Origin: Pseudomonadota bacterium
GTDB taxonomy: Bacteria > Pseudomonadota > Alphaproteobacteria > Acetobacterales > Acetobacteraceae
Assembly: GCA_021845595.1 (NCBI GenBank)
Contig: JAJZVV010000003.1
Location: 203,418-267,417, forward strand
Direction: 5' to 3'
DNA: 64,000 nucleotides
Of this stretch, positions 44,687 to 54,289 are shown in pieces. Below the pieces are notes generated by a model. That model was not told where the DNA came from. It worked only from the letters and a program-made list of their open reading frames with translations, and did no database searches. The first letter of the stretch is position 1; the number at the start of each line of letters is the position of its first letter. A program made the position numbers and the translations under genes.

Positions 44687-45394
44687 TCAATGGGGCGCGT
44701 AGTGAGTGCGGCTGCGGCGCAGATGCGTGCGCATCACCGCCGCCGCGAGCGCGGCATCCCCGGCGGCGATGGCATCGAGAATATGGCGGTGCTCGGCCAG
44801 CGTGATCGGCTCGTGGCCCTTCCAGTGCAGCACGCCGGAATGGAACAGGCTGAGCCATTGCAGCATCGCCCTGCTGACCGCCTCGAACAGCGGGTTGCCG
44901 GTGACCGCGGCGATGGCGGTGTGGAAAGCCATGTCGGCGGCGACGAAGGCGCGCGGGTCGGTCTTGAGGCACTCCTGCTGCAGCGCCAGGGCCGCCTCCA
45001 GCCGCGCGAGGTCGCCCGGCCCGGCCCGCCGCGCCGCCTCCGAGGCCATGCCGACCTCGAAGAACTCGCGCGCCTCCTTCAGATGCTCCAGCGATTGCGG
45101 CGACCGTGCCAGCAGATGCCGCGCCGTCTGGTCGATCTGGAGGATCACGTCGGCCGCCGTCGGCTCCAGCACCCGCGCCCGCTCGCCGTGGCTGATGGCG
45201 ATCAGCCCGACCTTCTCCAGGGTCTGCATCGCCTCGCGCACCGCCGGGCGGCCGACGCCGAAGCGCACCATCAGCTCGCGCTCGGACGGCAGCTGGCAGC
45301 CAGCCGGGAACTCTCCGGCCTGGATCGCGGCGATCAGGCTGTCGAAGACGGCGTCGGAGAGTTTGCGCCGGACGATCTTGCGCGGGTCGGTCAT
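44687..45394 (-). CDS. GntR family (FadR-type) transcriptional regulator
   Basis: About 235 residues. The N-terminal winged helix-turn-helix reads LIAAIQAGEFPAGCQLPSERELMVRFGVGRPAVREAMQTLE (in parts), and the C-terminal all-helical FCD ligand domain has metal-site positions around FHTAIAAVTGNPLF and EHRHILDAI. FCD regulators usually bind sugar acids. I use the ATG at 45392-45394; a GTG two codons upstream is possible. Upstream of and codirectional with the RuBisCO-like/apnO/transporter genes, it is their likely repressor. Confidence 0.92.
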   Translation of the reverse strand: MTDPRKIVRRKLSDAVFDSLIAAIQAGEFPAGCQLPSERELMVRFGVGRPAVREAMQTLEKVGLIAISHGERARVLEPTAADVILQIDQTARHLLARSPQSLEHLKEAREFFEVGMASEAARRAGPGDLARLEAALALQQECLKTDPRAFVAADMAFHTAIAAVTGNPLFEAVSRAMLQWLSLFHSGVLHWKGHEPITLAEHRHILDAIAAGDAALAAAVMRTHLRRSRTHYAPH

Positions 45395-45573
45395 GGTCAC
45401 GATGCGGAAGCAAAGGCGGCGCCGGACGGCCGCGGCACGACGCGTGGGTTCGTAACCCTAATGTACCCGTGCCCACGGCGCAAACCGCCGCTGGCTGGCA
45501 TGCCGTCGCGCCGGTGCGCGTGACCGGGTAGGATGGCGCGAACAGGGAAGTCGATCGTCTCGGAGACCACACC

Positions 45574-46227
45574 ATGCAGCTGCATGCAGATCTGTCCCGC
45601 CCCGCTACCGTCGACAGCACCGCGCTCGCCTGGGTCGCCTCGCCCATGGCCGGGGTGGAGCGGCGGATGCTGGAGCGCGACGGCGACGAAGTGGCGCGCG
45701 CCACCTCGCTCGTGCGCTATGCCCCCGGTTCGGCCTTTTCCCCCCACACCCACGGCGCGGGCGAGGAGTTCCTGGTGCTGGAGGGCGTGTTCTCCGACGA
45801 GACCGGGGATTTTCCGGCCGGGTTCTACGTGCGCAACCCGCCGGGCTCGCGCCACACGCCCTCCAGCGCGCCGGGGGCGGTGATCCTCGTCAAGCTCCGC
45901 CAGATGCCGCCCGAGGAGACGGGCTTCGTCCGCGTCGATACGCGTGATCCTGCCGTCTGGCGCGATCTCGGCCACGAACGGGGCGAGGCGGTGCTGTTCG
46001 AGGCGGCCTGGGAACGCGTGGTGATGCTCCGTCTGCCCCCCGGGGCGGAGGGACCCAGGGAGACCTGGGCGCGCGGCGCCGAGATTTTCGTCGTCGAGGG
46101 CGATGTGGTGATCGACGGCGCGCTTCACGGCGCCGGCGCCTGGCTGCGGCTGCCCGCCGCCAGCCAGGCCAGCCTGGGCAGCCGGGCCGGCGCGCTGGTC
46201 TACCGCAAAACGGGCCATCTCGGCTGA
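45574..46227 (+). CDS. ChrR-like two-cupin protein
   Basis: A 217-residue protein with a first cupin containing SPHTHGAGEEFLVLEG and HTPSSAPG, and a second weaker cupin half (WARGAEIFVVEGDVVIDG). The layout matches the cupin part of ChrR-type anti-sigma factors, but the N-terminal zinc-binding anti-sigma domain and a sigma factor are absent, so a free-standing cupin enzyme or sensor is more likely. It precedes the tRNA gene. Confidence 0.75.
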   Translation: MQLHADLSRPATVDSTALAWVASPMAGVERRMLERDGDEVARATSLVRYAPGSAFSPHTHGAGEEFLVLEGVFSDETGDFPAGFYVRNPPGSRHTPSSAPGAVILVKLRQMPPEETGFVRVDTRDPAVWRDLGHERGEAVLFEAAWERVVMLRLPPGAEGPRETWARGAEIFVVEGDVVIDGALHGAGAWLRLPAASQASLGSRAGALVYRKTGHLG

Positions 46228-46253
46228 CCCGGCGCGGGCCGCGCGCGGACGGC

Positions 46254-46282
46254 TTGATCCCCCCGGCACTGGCCTGTATATG
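46254..46282 (+). promoter_or_regulatory. tRNA-Ala promoter
   Basis: TTGATC (46254-46259), 17-bp spacer, TATATG (46277-46282). Transcription would start a few bases before the mature tRNA at 46294. Confidence 0.6.
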
Positions 46283-46293
46283 CCTCCGCCACC

Positions 46294-46369
46294 GGGGCCA
46301 TAGCTCAGTTGGGAGAGCGCCTGAATGGCATTCAGGAGGTCAGGGGTTCGACTCCCCTTGGCTCCACCA
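46294..46369 (+). tRNA. tRNA-Ala(GGC)
   Basis: A full cloverleaf including encoded CCA. The acceptor stem GGGGCCA pairs with TGGCTCC (one G-U). The D-loop AGTTGGGAG is normal, and the anticodon arm CCTGA-ATGGCAT-TCAGG gives anticodon GGC. The T-loop GGTTCGACTCC is also normal. Discriminator A then CCA ends at 46369. Confidence 0.97.
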
Positions 46370-46459
46370 CCCGGCACAAGAGCTTAGGCGGCGACTGCAG
46401 CGGCGCGGGCCGCGCGGCTCCTTTGATCCGCGAATCGTTACGCCGAAACTCGTCAGGGG

Positions 46460-46951
46460 CTATTCCGCCGGCTGGCGCTTTGGCGCCAGGAACCCATCGA
46501 GGGCGAGAAGTGCGACGCCGCAGACGATGGCGGCGTCCGCGACGTTGAAGACGTACCACGACCAGCCGAAGGCGTGGGCATGGATGAAATCCACCACCGC
46601 GCCGAATCGCAGCCGGTCCAGGACATTGCCAAGGGCGCCGCCGGCGATGGCGCCGAGGGCGAGGGAGATCCGCGCCCGTTCGGCACGGCGCATCCAGGCA
46701 CCGAGTGCTATGATGATGGCCAGAGCCACGACCACCAGGATCGGGCGTTCCGTGTTGCCGAGATGGTTCAGCAGGCCGAAGGTGATGCCGCGATTCCACA
46801 CCATGGTCAGGCTTAGCACCGGCAGAACGTCGATCTGCCCGCGCGCCGGCAACTGCAGGCGCTCGAGCACCCAGAACTTGCTGGCTTGATCGGCGGCGAA
46901 GACCGTGATCGTGGCGAGGATGCCGATCAGCAGCGCGCGGCGCTGCGTCAT
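46460..46951 (-). CDS. lspA: Lipoprotein signal peptidase
   Basis: A 163-residue inner-membrane aspartic peptidase that removes prolipoprotein signal peptides. There are four membrane helices. The catalytic aspartates D121 (GAVVDFI) and D139 (FNVADAAI) have the family's 18-residue spacing. [11 protein letters not shown] and [13 protein letters not shown] are further family blocks. The ATG overlaps the ileS stop (ATGA), a common ileS-lspA arrangement. Confidence 0.96.
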   Translation of the reverse strand: MTQRRALLIGILATITVFAADQASKFWVLERLQLPARGQIDVLPVLSLTMVWNRGITFGLLNHLGNTERPILVVVALAIIIALGAWMRRAERARISLALGAIAGGALGNVLDRLRFGAVVDFIHAHAFGWSWYVFNVADAAIVCGVALLALDGFLAPKRQPAE

Positions 46952-49740
46952 TCGGCCGCGGCCCGGCAGACCAGGCCGGATTCCACGGCGTCCGCGCAGC
47001 GGTGACAAAGGGTGGGGTGTCGCCGGTCCGTTCCAACTTCCTCGAGAACCTTCCAGCACCGTGCGCATTTGTGCCCGGGCGCGAGTTCGATCGGAGCTGG
47101 AATGTCGCCGGCGGTGAAGCGCACCTTGGACACGATGGCGACATCCGCCCAGCCCGCCTCATCGAGGAGCCCGGCCGCATCCGACCGATCCGCCAGGATG
47201 GCGATCGCCTCCAGGGACGAACGGATGGCGCCGTCCGCACGCCGCCGTTCGAGCTCCGATGTGATGCCCAGCCGCGCGGCGCGGATCTGTTCCCACTTCT
47301 CGCCCAGCGCCTCGTCGCGCCACTCCGCCGGCAGCGCCGGGAACGTTTCCAGATGCACGCTGCCCTCCGCGCCGAAGCGTGCGCCCCACGCCTCCTCGGC
47401 GGTGAAGCACAGCACCGGCGCGAGCCATGTGCACAGGCAGCGATGCAGATGGTCGAGCACGGTGCGCGCGGCGCGGCGGCGGAGACTGTCGGGGCGGTCG
47501 CAATAGAGCGTGTCCTTGCGGACGTCGAAATAGAATGCGGAGAGGTCGGTGGCGCAGAAGGCGTGCAGGGCCGGGTAGAACCCGGTCCAGTCGTAGGAGA
47601 GCGCGGCGTCGCGCAGCTTGGCGTCGAGCTCTGTCAGCCGGTGCAGAACCCAGCGCTCGAGCTCCGGCATCTCCGCGTGCGTCACGCGCTCGGCCTCGGT
47701 GAAGCCGTCCAGGCAGCCCAGCAGCCAGCGCAGCGTGTTGCGCAGCCGGCGATAGAGTTCCGCCTGCTGCTTGAGGATTTCCGGACCGACGCGGAGATCC
47801 TCGGTGGTGTCCGACATCATCACCCACAGGCGGAGAATGTCGGCGCCGTAGTGCTTGATCACGTCCTGCGGCGCGGTGGTGTTGCCGAGGGATTTGGACA
47901 TTTTGCGGCCCTGCTCGTCGAGCACGAAGCCGTGGGTCAGAACCGCCTTGAACGGCGCGACGCCGCGCGTACCGACCGATTCCAGCAGCGAGGAGTGGAA
48001 CCAGCCGCGATGCTGATCCGAGCCCTCGAGATAGAGATCCGCCGGCCATGGCAGGCCGCGCGCCTCCAGCACGAAGGCGTGGGTCGAGCCGCTCTCGAAC
48101 CAGACATCGACGATGTCCTTGACCTGCTCGTAGTCGGCGGGATCGCGCCCCGGCCCGAGGAAGCGGTCCGGTGGTGAGGCGTACCAGGCATCGGCGCCCT
48201 CGGTCTCGAACGCGGCGACGATGCGGGCCACGACATCCGGGTCGCGCAGCGGCTCGCCGCTGGCACGGTGGACGAACACCGCGATCGGCACGCCCCAGGC
48301 GCGCTGGCGCGAGATGCACCAGTCGGGCCGCGCGGCGACCATGCTGCCGATGCGGTTGCGTCCCTGTTCGGGCACGAACCGGGTCGCCGCGATCGCGGCC
48401 AGCGCCTGGTCGCGAATCCGCCCCGGCCCGTCCATGCGGATGAACCATTGCGGCGTGGCGCGAAAGATCAGCGGCGCCTTGGACCGCCAGGAATGCGGGT
48501 AGGAATGGACCAGCGAACCGCGCGCCACCAGCGCGCCGGTCTCGGCCAGCGCGGCGCAGACGGCATCGGCGGCCTTGTAGACATGGTGCCCGGCGAACAG
48601 CGGCACCCAGGCGTTGAACGTGCCGTCGTCGCCGACGGTCTCCGGCACCTCGATGCCGTGGGCGCGGCCGAGGATGAAATCGTCGGTGCCATGCCCCGGC
48701 GCGACGTGGACGAACCCGGTGCCGGCCTCGGTGGTGACGAAATCGCCTTGCAGCAGCGGCACGTCGAATTCGTAGCCGCGGCCGCGCAGCGGATGGGCGC
48801 AGATCGTGCCGGCCAGCTCGGCGCCGGTGACGACGTGCTCCAGATGGTGGGTGGCGATGCCGGCGGTGTCGAGAAACGCCGGCAGCAGCGGCAGCGCGAC
48901 GAGCAGCCGTTCGCCGGCGCGGGCACCGGCGCCGGCGGTGACGCTGTCCACGTGCACCAGCGCGTATTCGATCTCGGCGCCGTAGGCGATGGCGCGGTTG
49001 CCCGGCATCGTCCATGGCGTCGTGGTCCAGATCACCACGCTCGCGCCGGCGAGCCGGGGCGAGGGCGGGGTCACGATCGGGAACCGCACCCAGATCGTCG
49101 TCGAGGTATGGTCGTGATATTCCACCTCGGCCTCGGCGAGCGCGGTCTTCTCCACCGGCGACCACAGCACCGGGCGCAGGCCGCGATAGAGCGCGCCATT
49201 GAGCAGGAACTTGCCGATCTCGCCGGCGATCGCCGCCTCGGCGGGAAAATCCATGGTCGCGTAGCGGTGCGCGAAATCGCCCTCGACGCCGAGGCGGCGG
49301 AACTCCGCCGCCTGCACGCCCATCCAGTGGGCGGCATAGGCGCGGCACTCGGCGCGGAAATCGAGGATCGGCACCGCATCCTTGTCGCGCCCGGATTTGC
49401 GGTATTCTTCCTCGATCTTCCATTCGATCGGCAGGCCGTGGCAGTCCCAGCCGGGGATGTAGTCGGCGTCGAACCCGGCCATCTGGCGGGCGCGGTTGAC
49501 GACATCCTTGAGGATCTTGTTCAGCGCCGTGCCGATATGCAGGTTGCCGTTGGCGTAGGGCGGGCCGTCATGAAGGATGAATTTCTCGCGCCCGCGCGCG
49601 GTCGCGCGCAGCTTCGACCAGAGGTCCATCCGCTCCCAGCGGGCCAGGATTTCGGGTTCGCGGCGCGGCAGATCGCCGCGCATCGGGAACTCCGTCCGCG
49701 GCAGGAACACGGTGTCGCGATAGTCCTGGGTCTCGGTCAT
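46948..49740 (-). CDS. ileS: Isoleucyl-tRNA synthetase
   Basis: A 930-residue class I synthetase. The HIGH signature reads HIGT (68-71, [14 protein letters not shown]), a variant I believe is normal for alphaproteobacterial IleRS. The KMSKS loop is RKMSKSLGN. The CP1 editing domain lies between them ([11 protein letters not shown] ... [17 protein letters not shown]). A zinc-binding C-terminus carries CARCWK and [10 protein letters not shown]. Cotranscribed with lspA. Confidence 0.97.
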   Translation of the reverse strand: MTETQDYRDTVFLPRTEFPMRGDLPRREPEILARWERMDLWSKLRATARGREKFILHDGPPYANGNLHIGTALNKILKDVVNRARQMAGFDADYIPGWDCHGLPIEWKIEEEYRKSGRDKDAVPILDFRAECRAYAAHWMGVQAAEFRRLGVEGDFAHRYATMDFPAEAAIAGEIGKFLLNGALYRGLRPVLWSPVEKTALAEAEVEYHDHTSTTIWVRFPIVTPPSPRLAGASVVIWTTTPWTMPGNRAIAYGAEIEYALVHVDSVTAGAGARAGERLLVALPLLPAFLDTAGIATHHLEHVVTGAELAGTICAHPLRGRGYEFDVPLLQGDFVTTEAGTGFVHVAPGHGTDDFILGRAHGIEVPETVGDDGTFNAWVPLFAGHHVYKAADAVCAALAETGALVARGSLVHSYPHSWRSKAPLIFRATPQWFIRMDGPGRIRDQALAAIAATRFVPEQGRNRIGSMVAARPDWCISRQRAWGVPIAVFVHRASGEPLRDPDVVARIVAAFETEGADAWYASPPDRFLGPGRDPADYEQVKDIVDVWFESGSTHAFVLEARGLPWPADLYLEGSDQHRGWFHSSLLESVGTRGVAPFKAVLTHGFVLDEQGRKMSKSLGNTTAPQDVIKHYGADILRLWVMMSDTTEDLRVGPEILKQQAELYRRLRNTLRWLLGCLDGFTEAERVTHAEMPELERWVLHRLTELDAKLRDAALSYDWTGFYPALHAFCATDLSAFYFDVRKDTLYCDRPDSLRRRAARTVLDHLHRCLCTWLAPVLCFTAEEAWGARFGAEGSVHLETFPALPAEWRDEALGEKWEQIRAARLGITSELERRRADGAIRSSLEAIAILADRSDAAGLLDEAGWADVAIVSKVRFTAGDIPAPIELAPGHKCARCWKVLEEVGTDRRHPTLCHRCADAVESGLVCRAAAE

Positions 49741-50156
49741 CTGGGTCTTTCGCAGGCGGGATGGGGATCGGCCGGGGCGGGCGCGCGGCGGGCCTCCGGC
49801 CGGGTCAGGCGGCCGGGGTGGGAATTCGCGCGCGGCGGGGCTCCGACATGGGCTTGACTATGCGGAGCGGGGTGCCGGGCGGTCAAGCGTGCGCAGTGGG
49901 CCCGCATCGCCCGCGGTCTGGCGCCGAAGCGCGTCATGTTGCGGTCAGCGAGCCTTGCTAGCTCTCCCGTCCAGCCGGGGCTGCTCTTGGATTATCCCCT
50001 TTCGGCTTGGATTTTAAGTCACGATGATGGTCGGGCCTGCCGTCCGCCTCGGTATCTGGCCGAGGGGAACGGCAGAAAAAGAGGACCGGCGGCCAAAAGG
50101 GCCGTCGGTCCCGCCTGCCGCCCCAGCCATGCCCGGAAGCGCCCCGGCGCATCGGC
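49741..50156. other. ileS-ribF intergenic region
   Basis: Contains the ribF terminator (50076-50111) and, beyond it, a second stem (50037-50043 with 50069-50075, enclosing CCTCGG/CCGAGG). The rest must hold the ileS promoter; no gene seen. Confidence 0.5.
50076..50111 (-). terminator. Rho-independent terminator of ribF
   Basis: On the minus strand, arms GGACCGACGGCC and GGCCGCCGGTCC (one mismatch, 50111-50100 and 50094-50083) enclose a 5-base loop and are followed by TCTTTTT. It lies 45 bp after the ribF stop. Confidence 0.8.
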
Positions 50157-51089
50157 CTACGCGCCGAGCGCCGCGCGGGCCTCGGCGGCATCGGCGGCGA
50201 TCTGGGTCTTCAATTCGTCGAGCCCGGAGAATTTCCGCTCCGGGCGAAGGAAGGCGTGAAGCGCCACGGTGGCCTCGGCGCCGTAGAGATCCTCGTCGAA
50301 ATCGAACAGGTGCGCCTCGAGCCGGCTTTCCGTCGTGCTGCTCACCGTCGGCCGGCGGCCGATATTCGCCACCCCCGGATGGGTCGCGCCGTCCGGCAGC
50401 GTCACCGTGACCGCATAGACGCCCCGCGCCGGTTCGAGATGGCGGCCGAGGGGGATATTCGCGGTCGGGAAGCCGATCGTCCGTCCACGCGCATCGCCAT
50501 GGGCGACGATGCCGCGAATCGACCAGTCCCGCCCGAGTTCGGCCGCGGCCCGCTCCGGGTAGCCATCCTGGAGCAAACGGCGGATGCGCGAGGCCGAGAC
50601 CGGTCCCTGCGCGTCGGCCAGCGGTGGCACCACGGTCAGGCCGATGCCGCGCGCCTCCGCCTGGGCGGCGAGAAACGCGATGTCGCCGCCGCGGCGGTGG
50701 CCGAAGGCGAAATCGACGCCGCAGGCCAAGTGCCGCGCCCCCAGCGCCCCGGCCAGCACCTCGCCGACGAAGGCTTCCGCGCTGAGCGCGCTGAACGACC
50801 AGTCGAACGCGATCTCGAAGATCGTGCGCACGCCCAGCCGGGCGAGGGCGGCGGCTTTTTCCGCCGACAAGGTCAGACGGAACGGAGGGTCTTCGGGGCG
50901 GAAGAGTTCGCGCGGGTGCGGTTCGAAGGTGAGCACCGCCAGCGTGGCGTCCGGCCGCGCCGCGTGGGCCGCGCGTACGACGCTCGCATGGCCGAGATGG
51001 ACGCCGTCGAAATTTCCGAGCGCGACCGATGCTCCACGCGCCGCGGCGGGCACCGCCCGCCAGTCCCGATAGATCCGAATGTCCTGCAT
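50157..51089 (-). CDS. ribF: Bifunctional riboflavin kinase/FMN adenylyltransferase
   Basis: 310 residues. The N-terminal adenylyltransferase domain has GNFDGVHLGHASVV, TFEPHPRELF and the ISSTRIR-like VSASRIRRLL. The C-terminal kinase domain has GRTIGFPTANIPL and HLFDFDEDLYG. It makes FMN and FAD from riboflavin. The ATG at 51087-51089 matches the family N-terminus (QDIRIYRDW); the frame upstream is not conserved. Confidence 0.95.
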   Translation of the reverse strand: MQDIRIYRDWRAVPAAARGASVALGNFDGVHLGHASVVRAAHAARPDATLAVLTFEPHPRELFRPEDPPFRLTLSAEKAAALARLGVRTIFEIAFDWSFSALSAEAFVGEVLAGALGARHLACGVDFAFGHRRGGDIAFLAAQAEARGIGLTVVPPLADAQGPVSASRIRRLLQDGYPERAAAELGRDWSIRGIVAHGDARGRTIGFPTANIPLGRHLEPARGVYAVTVTLPDGATHPGVANIGRRPTVSSTTESRLEAHLFDFDEDLYGAEATVALHAFLRPERKFSGLDELKTQIAADAAEARAALGA

Positions 51090-51345
51090 GCCAGCCTTGC
51101 CCGTCCAAATCCGGCCGACGCCGGCGGTCCGATCCTGCACCAGGCCCGCCCAGCCCGACGCCTACCAGCCGCCCGGGCTGCGATTGCCAGATGTCTGAAA
51201 CACATGCGAAATTTTACCAGGCCCGGCGCCCGCGCGCGGCGCAGAGACGAGCCTGCGACCTGTAGCCGGTCGAGCGCGCTGTTGCAAGAACACCACAGTG
51301 ATCAGCTCGCATGCGATCCGGACCGCTGCACTGCACAAAAATCCC

Positions 51346-51373
51346 TTGCACCGGCTCCGTGGGCGCTTATCAT
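51346..51373 (+). promoter_or_regulatory. Promoter of putative small RNA
   Basis: TTGCAC (51346-51351), a 16-bp spacer, and TATCAT (51368-51373). It is placed to start a transcript near 51380, with a terminator 80 bases on. Confidence 0.55.
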
Positions 51374-51379
51374 CATCGG

Positions 51380-51460
51380 TGTAGGGCGCGTTTCGCGCGC
51401 ACTGCATTCTTGGACGTTTCCTCCCTAAACTTGGCGGCGCTCTGCGCCGCCATTTTTTTT
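51380..51460 (+). ncRNA. Putative trans-acting small RNA with anti-Shine-Dalgarno motif
   Basis: About 80 nt between its own promoter and terminator, with no ORF. From 5' to 3' it has a GCGCG-ttt-CGCGC hairpin near 51387-51401, an unpaired TTTCCTCCCTAAA stretch (CCTCCC at 51420-51425) complementary to ribosome-binding sites, and a GC-rich terminator hairpin with eight T. This layout recalls the alphaproteobacterial alpha-r14/MmgR (suhB) class of sRNAs; homology needs a covariance-model search. Confidence 0.6.
51433..51460 (+). terminator. Rho-independent terminator of the small RNA
   Basis: GGCGGCGC (51433-51440), TCT loop, GCGCCGCC (51444-51451), then A and TTTTTTTT (51453-51460). It is the strongest intrinsic terminator in the window. 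Confidence 0.85.
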
Positions 51461-51604
51461 GCCCCGAGTCGCGAGCCTTGGCCGGATGATATGACGGGCG
51501 CCGTGCCCGCCGGTGGGGCACGCTTTGGCCATCGCGTGTGCGGGCGGGCCGGAAGCCGGCCGGCATGGACGGTGCCGTGGGCGAGGCCGACGAGGGGGAC
51601 CTGC

Positions 51605-52219
51605 ATGGGGCGAGGCTTTTATGAGACGCGGCTTCTGCCTCGGCTGATCGCGCTGGCGATGCGAACGCCGGAGCTGAACCGCTATCGCGCCCGGGTTTGC
51701 GGCGGTGCGGCAGGCAGGGTGCTGGAGCTCGGCATCGGTCCGGGGTTCAATCTGCCCTTCTACGGTCCCGACGTGAGCGCGGTGGTGGGGATCGACCCGG
51801 CGATGGCGCTGCTCGACATGGCCCGCGGCCGTGACGCGGCCTTTCCGGTGGAACTGGTGGAAGGGTCGGCGGAGGCGCTGCCGATCGGGAGCGAGTCGGT
51901 CGATACGGTCGTCAGCACCTGGACGCTGTGCAGCGTGCCCGATCCGGGCCGCGCGCTGGCCGAGGCGCGGCGGGTGCTGCGCCCTGGCGGGCGGCTGCTG
52001 TTCTGCGAGCATGGACGGGCGCCGGATGGCGGGGTGCGGGCCTGGCAGGATCGGCTGACGCCGGCCTGGCGCCGCATCGCCGGCGGCTGCCATCTGAACC
52101 GGCCGATCGAGGCGCTGGTCCGCGACGGCGGCTTCCAGGTCGAGACCCTGGAAGCCGCCTACGCGCGTGGACCGAAGCTGCTCACATATTTCTATACTGG
52201 TTCGGCGCGCGCGATGTGA
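51605..52219 (+). CDS. Class I SAM-dependent methyltransferase
   Basis: A 204-residue Methyltransf_11-type protein. Motif I is VLELGIGPGFNLPFY, GIDPAMALLDMA follows as motif post-I, DTVVSTWTLCSVPDP is motif II, and RVLRPGGRLLFCEHG is motif III. The substrate is unknown; relatives are annotated as phospholipid or UbiE-like methyltransferases. CGAGGGGG lies before the ATG at 51605. The frame reading in from the upstream small-RNA region is not gene-like. Confidence 0.88.
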   Translation: MGRGFYETRLLPRLIALAMRTPELNRYRARVCGGAAGRVLELGIGPGFNLPFYGPDVSAVVGIDPAMALLDMARGRDAAFPVELVEGSAEALPIGSESVDTVVSTWTLCSVPDPGRALAEARRVLRPGGRLLFCEHGRAPDGGVRAWQDRLTPAWRRIAGGCHLNRPIEALVRDGGFQVETLEAAYARGPKLLTYFYTGSARAM

Positions 52220-52229
52220 TCGGGCGGAA

Positions 52230-52991
52230 CTACGCCCCGAGTTCGGCCTCGAGCCGTGCGACGTCGACGCCGAGATCGGTGCCGCCGACGGTGGACAATT
52301 GCCGCCAGACCAGGCCGTAGGCTTCGTCGAGCCGACGCCGCACCCACCGCCAGGTTGCCAGTTTGAACCGGCCCCAGGTGGCGAGGCGGACGGTGTCGGT
52401 CTCGGCCAGGCCGGCATAGTCCCACGCCATCAGCATATGGCCGCCGGCGACCGGGCCGGGATCGCGGCTGGCGTCGTCGTCCCAGGGCGCGGTGCTGCCG
52501 GCGCTGTCCATGTCCTGCGCGGTGAGCGTGACGCCCCAATAGCCGGGGCCGAGATGCGCGAGGGCAGTGGCAAGGGCGCTCGGCGCCAGCGCCAGCGCGC
52601 CGTAGAGGCCGGCGAGCGGGGCGGCCTGGCCGACCTCGAACCCGCGGTCGAGCTGCCGCCCGAGGACGTCGAGCGCGATCGCGCCCTCGGTGGCAGCCAG
52701 TTGCGCCGCCGTCGCCCCCGGCATGCCGATGCAGGCGGCGTAGAAGGCCGGGACGGCGGCATCGGCGATCGCGGCCTCGAACCCGTTGAGGGCCGAGACC
52801 GCCAGGGCGGCGTTGGCCAGTGCCGCGGCGGTGCAGTCCGGCAGGGTGTCGTTGTCGAACAGGCGAGGCTGGAACGGAACCGCCGCGCGGTCGAGTGCGG
52901 GCGGCGGCGGCATCGCGGCGAAGCGATGGGTGCCGAGCTGCGGCGCCGCCGCCAGCGCCGCCGCGTTGTGCGCGCGACGCCCGAGGCGCAT
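52230..52991 (-). CDS. Papain-like fold hypothetical protein
   Basis: 253 residues. C53 in LPDCTAAALANAA and H185 in AGGHMLMAWDY, with a later TWG, resemble the Cys-His arrangement of papain-like (C1/C39-type) proteins encoded in prophages and secretion clusters. There is no signal peptide. Its ATG shares a base with the stop of the lipoprotein gene (TGATG), so both are made together. Peptidase activity is inferred from two motifs only. Confidence 0.55.
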   Translation of the reverse strand: MRLGRRAHNAAALAAAPQLGTHRFAAMPPPPALDRAAVPFQPRLFDNDTLPDCTAAALANAALAVSALNGFEAAIADAAVPAFYAACIGMPGATAAQLAATEGAIALDVLGRQLDRGFEVGQAAPLAGLYGALALAPSALATALAHLGPGYWGVTLTAQDMDSAGSTAPWDDDASRDPGPVAGGHMLMAWDYAGLAETDTVRLATWGRFKLATWRWVRRRLDEAYGLVWRQLSTVGGTDLGVDVARLEAELGA

Positions 52992-53536
52992 CACATCTGT
53001 CCTTTCGCCGCTGCCGCGAGCTGCTGCTCGGCCTGCGACAGCGTCATGCCGCTGCCATAGCGCGCCGCCAGCATCGTCGGCGCGGTGGCCGCCTTCGGCG
53101 CTGTCGCGGGAGACGGACCGGTGAGCGTGGCGATGTAGCCCTCGACCATCGGCGCGACCATCGCGGCGGCGGCGATGATCATGGAATAGGGCGGCGGGAT
53201 CAGCGGCACGGCGGCGAGCGCGGCGAGGATCGCGTTGAGGTCCGCCTCGGCCTTGCTCAGCGCCGGCGCGGCCGATGTCGCGGCCATGGTGGTGGAGACC
53301 GACGTCAGCACGCCCCGCGCATCGGCGGCGTAGGTCTGGATCTGGGTCTGGACCGACACGGACAGCAGGGACGGGTCGGCCTTGGCGATCGCCGGCACCG
53401 CGTTGGACAGCGCGGCGATGGCGTTGTTGAGATCGGCGACGATCTGGGCCGAGACCTGTGCGGCGGTCTGACCGGCGCAGGCGGCGACGGCGAGAAGCGG
53501 GGTGGCGCTGAGCAGCGCGCGGCGAGTGGGGGACAT
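52991..53536 (-). CDS. Small putative lipoprotein
   Basis: 181 residues. A signal peptide ends in a lipobox-like LAVAAC (lipidated Cys about residue 20), followed by a helical Ala-rich body with a hydrophobic segment at PPPYSMIIAAAAMVAPMV, then a Thr/Pro/Ala linker. No family recognised. It is first of a two-gene unit with the papain-like protein; the pair could be a phage-derived or envelope-modifying module. Confidence 0.6.
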   Translation of the reverse strand: MSPTRRALLSATPLLAVAACAGQTAAQVSAQIVADLNNAIAALSNAVPAIAKADPSLLSVSVQTQIQTYAADARGVLTSVSTTMAATSAAPALSKAEADLNAILAALAAVPLIPPPYSMIIAAAAMVAPMVEGYIATLTGPSPATAPKAATAPTMLAARYGSGMTLSQAEQQLAAAAKGQM

Positions 53537-53630
53537 CGTGGGGCTCCTGGAACGTTAGAATATCTAACATTCCTACCGAGCCGCCAGCCGGGGCACAACC
53601 AAAAGCTGCGCCCGGCGCGGTTCGGCACTC

Positions 53631-53672
53631 CGTCCCCTCGGCCCGTTCCCCAAGGGGCGGACCGAGGGGACG
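53631..53672. terminator. Hairpin downstream of wrbA
   Basis: Perfect arms CGTCCCCTCGG (53631-53641) and CCGAGGGGACG (53662-53672) with a 20-base loop. It follows the wrbA stop by 14 bp; there is no T tract. Confidence 0.5.
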
Positions 53673-53686
53673 GGCCGGGCGCGAAA

Positions 53687-54289
53687 TCAGCCGGCGAGGC
53701 GGGCGGCAAGTTCGGCGACGTGCTTGCCCTGATATTCGGCCAGCGCGAGTTCGTTCGCCGAGGGCTGGCGGGACCCATCCGGACCGGCCAGCGTCGTGGC
53801 GCCATAGGGCGTGCCGCCGGTGATCTCGGCCATGTTGACGAGGCCGGCCTGCGAATAAGGGATGCCGACGATGATCATGCCGTGGTGCAGCAGCGTGGTG
53901 TGGAACGAGGTGATGGTGGTTTCCTGCCCGCCATGCTGGCTCGCGGTCGAGGCGAACACGCTGCCGATCTTGCCGATCAGCTTGCCCTGTGCCCAGAGCC
54001 CGCCGGTCTGATCGAGAAAATTGCGCATCTGCGCGGCCATGTTGCCGAAGCGCGTGGGCGTGCCGAAGATGATGGCGTCGTATTCGGCCAGCTCGTCGAC
54101 GGTAGCGATCGGCGCCGCCTGGTCGAGCTTGACGTGCGCCTTTTCGGCGACCTCGCGCGGCATCAGTTCGGGGACGCGCTTGACCGCGACGGTCGCGCCG
54201 GCGACGGAGCGCGCGCCGGCGGCGACGGCTTCGGCCATGCGCTCGATATGGCCGTAGCTGGAGTAATAGAGGACGAGAATCTTGCTCAT
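53687..54289 (-). CDS. wrbA: NAD(P)H:quinone oxidoreductase, WrbA family
   Basis: A 200-residue flavodoxin-like FMN protein. The FMN phosphate loop is [12 protein letters not shown], and [21 protein letters not shown] and [13 protein letters not shown] are WrbA-specific. It reduces quinones by two electrons, protecting against oxidative stress. The ATG at 54287-54289 fits the family start ([12 protein letters not shown]). It diverges from the acuI-like gene. Confidence 0.95.
   Translation of the reverse strand: MSKILVLYYSSYGHIERMAEAVAAGARSVAGATVAVKRVPELMPREVAEKAHVKLDQAAPIATVDELAEYDAIIFGTPTRFGNMAAQMRNFLDQTGGLWAQGKLIGKIGSVFASTASQHGGQETTITSFHTTLLHHGMIIVGIPYSQAGLVNMAEITGGTPYGATTLAGPDGSRQPSANELALAEYQGKHVAELAARLAG

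Noticed and set aside
46948..49740. HIGT instead of HIGH in IleRS as a defect
   Set aside because: The rest of the catalytic and zinc motifs are intact, and this variant is, to my knowledge, usual in alphaproteobacterial IleRS.
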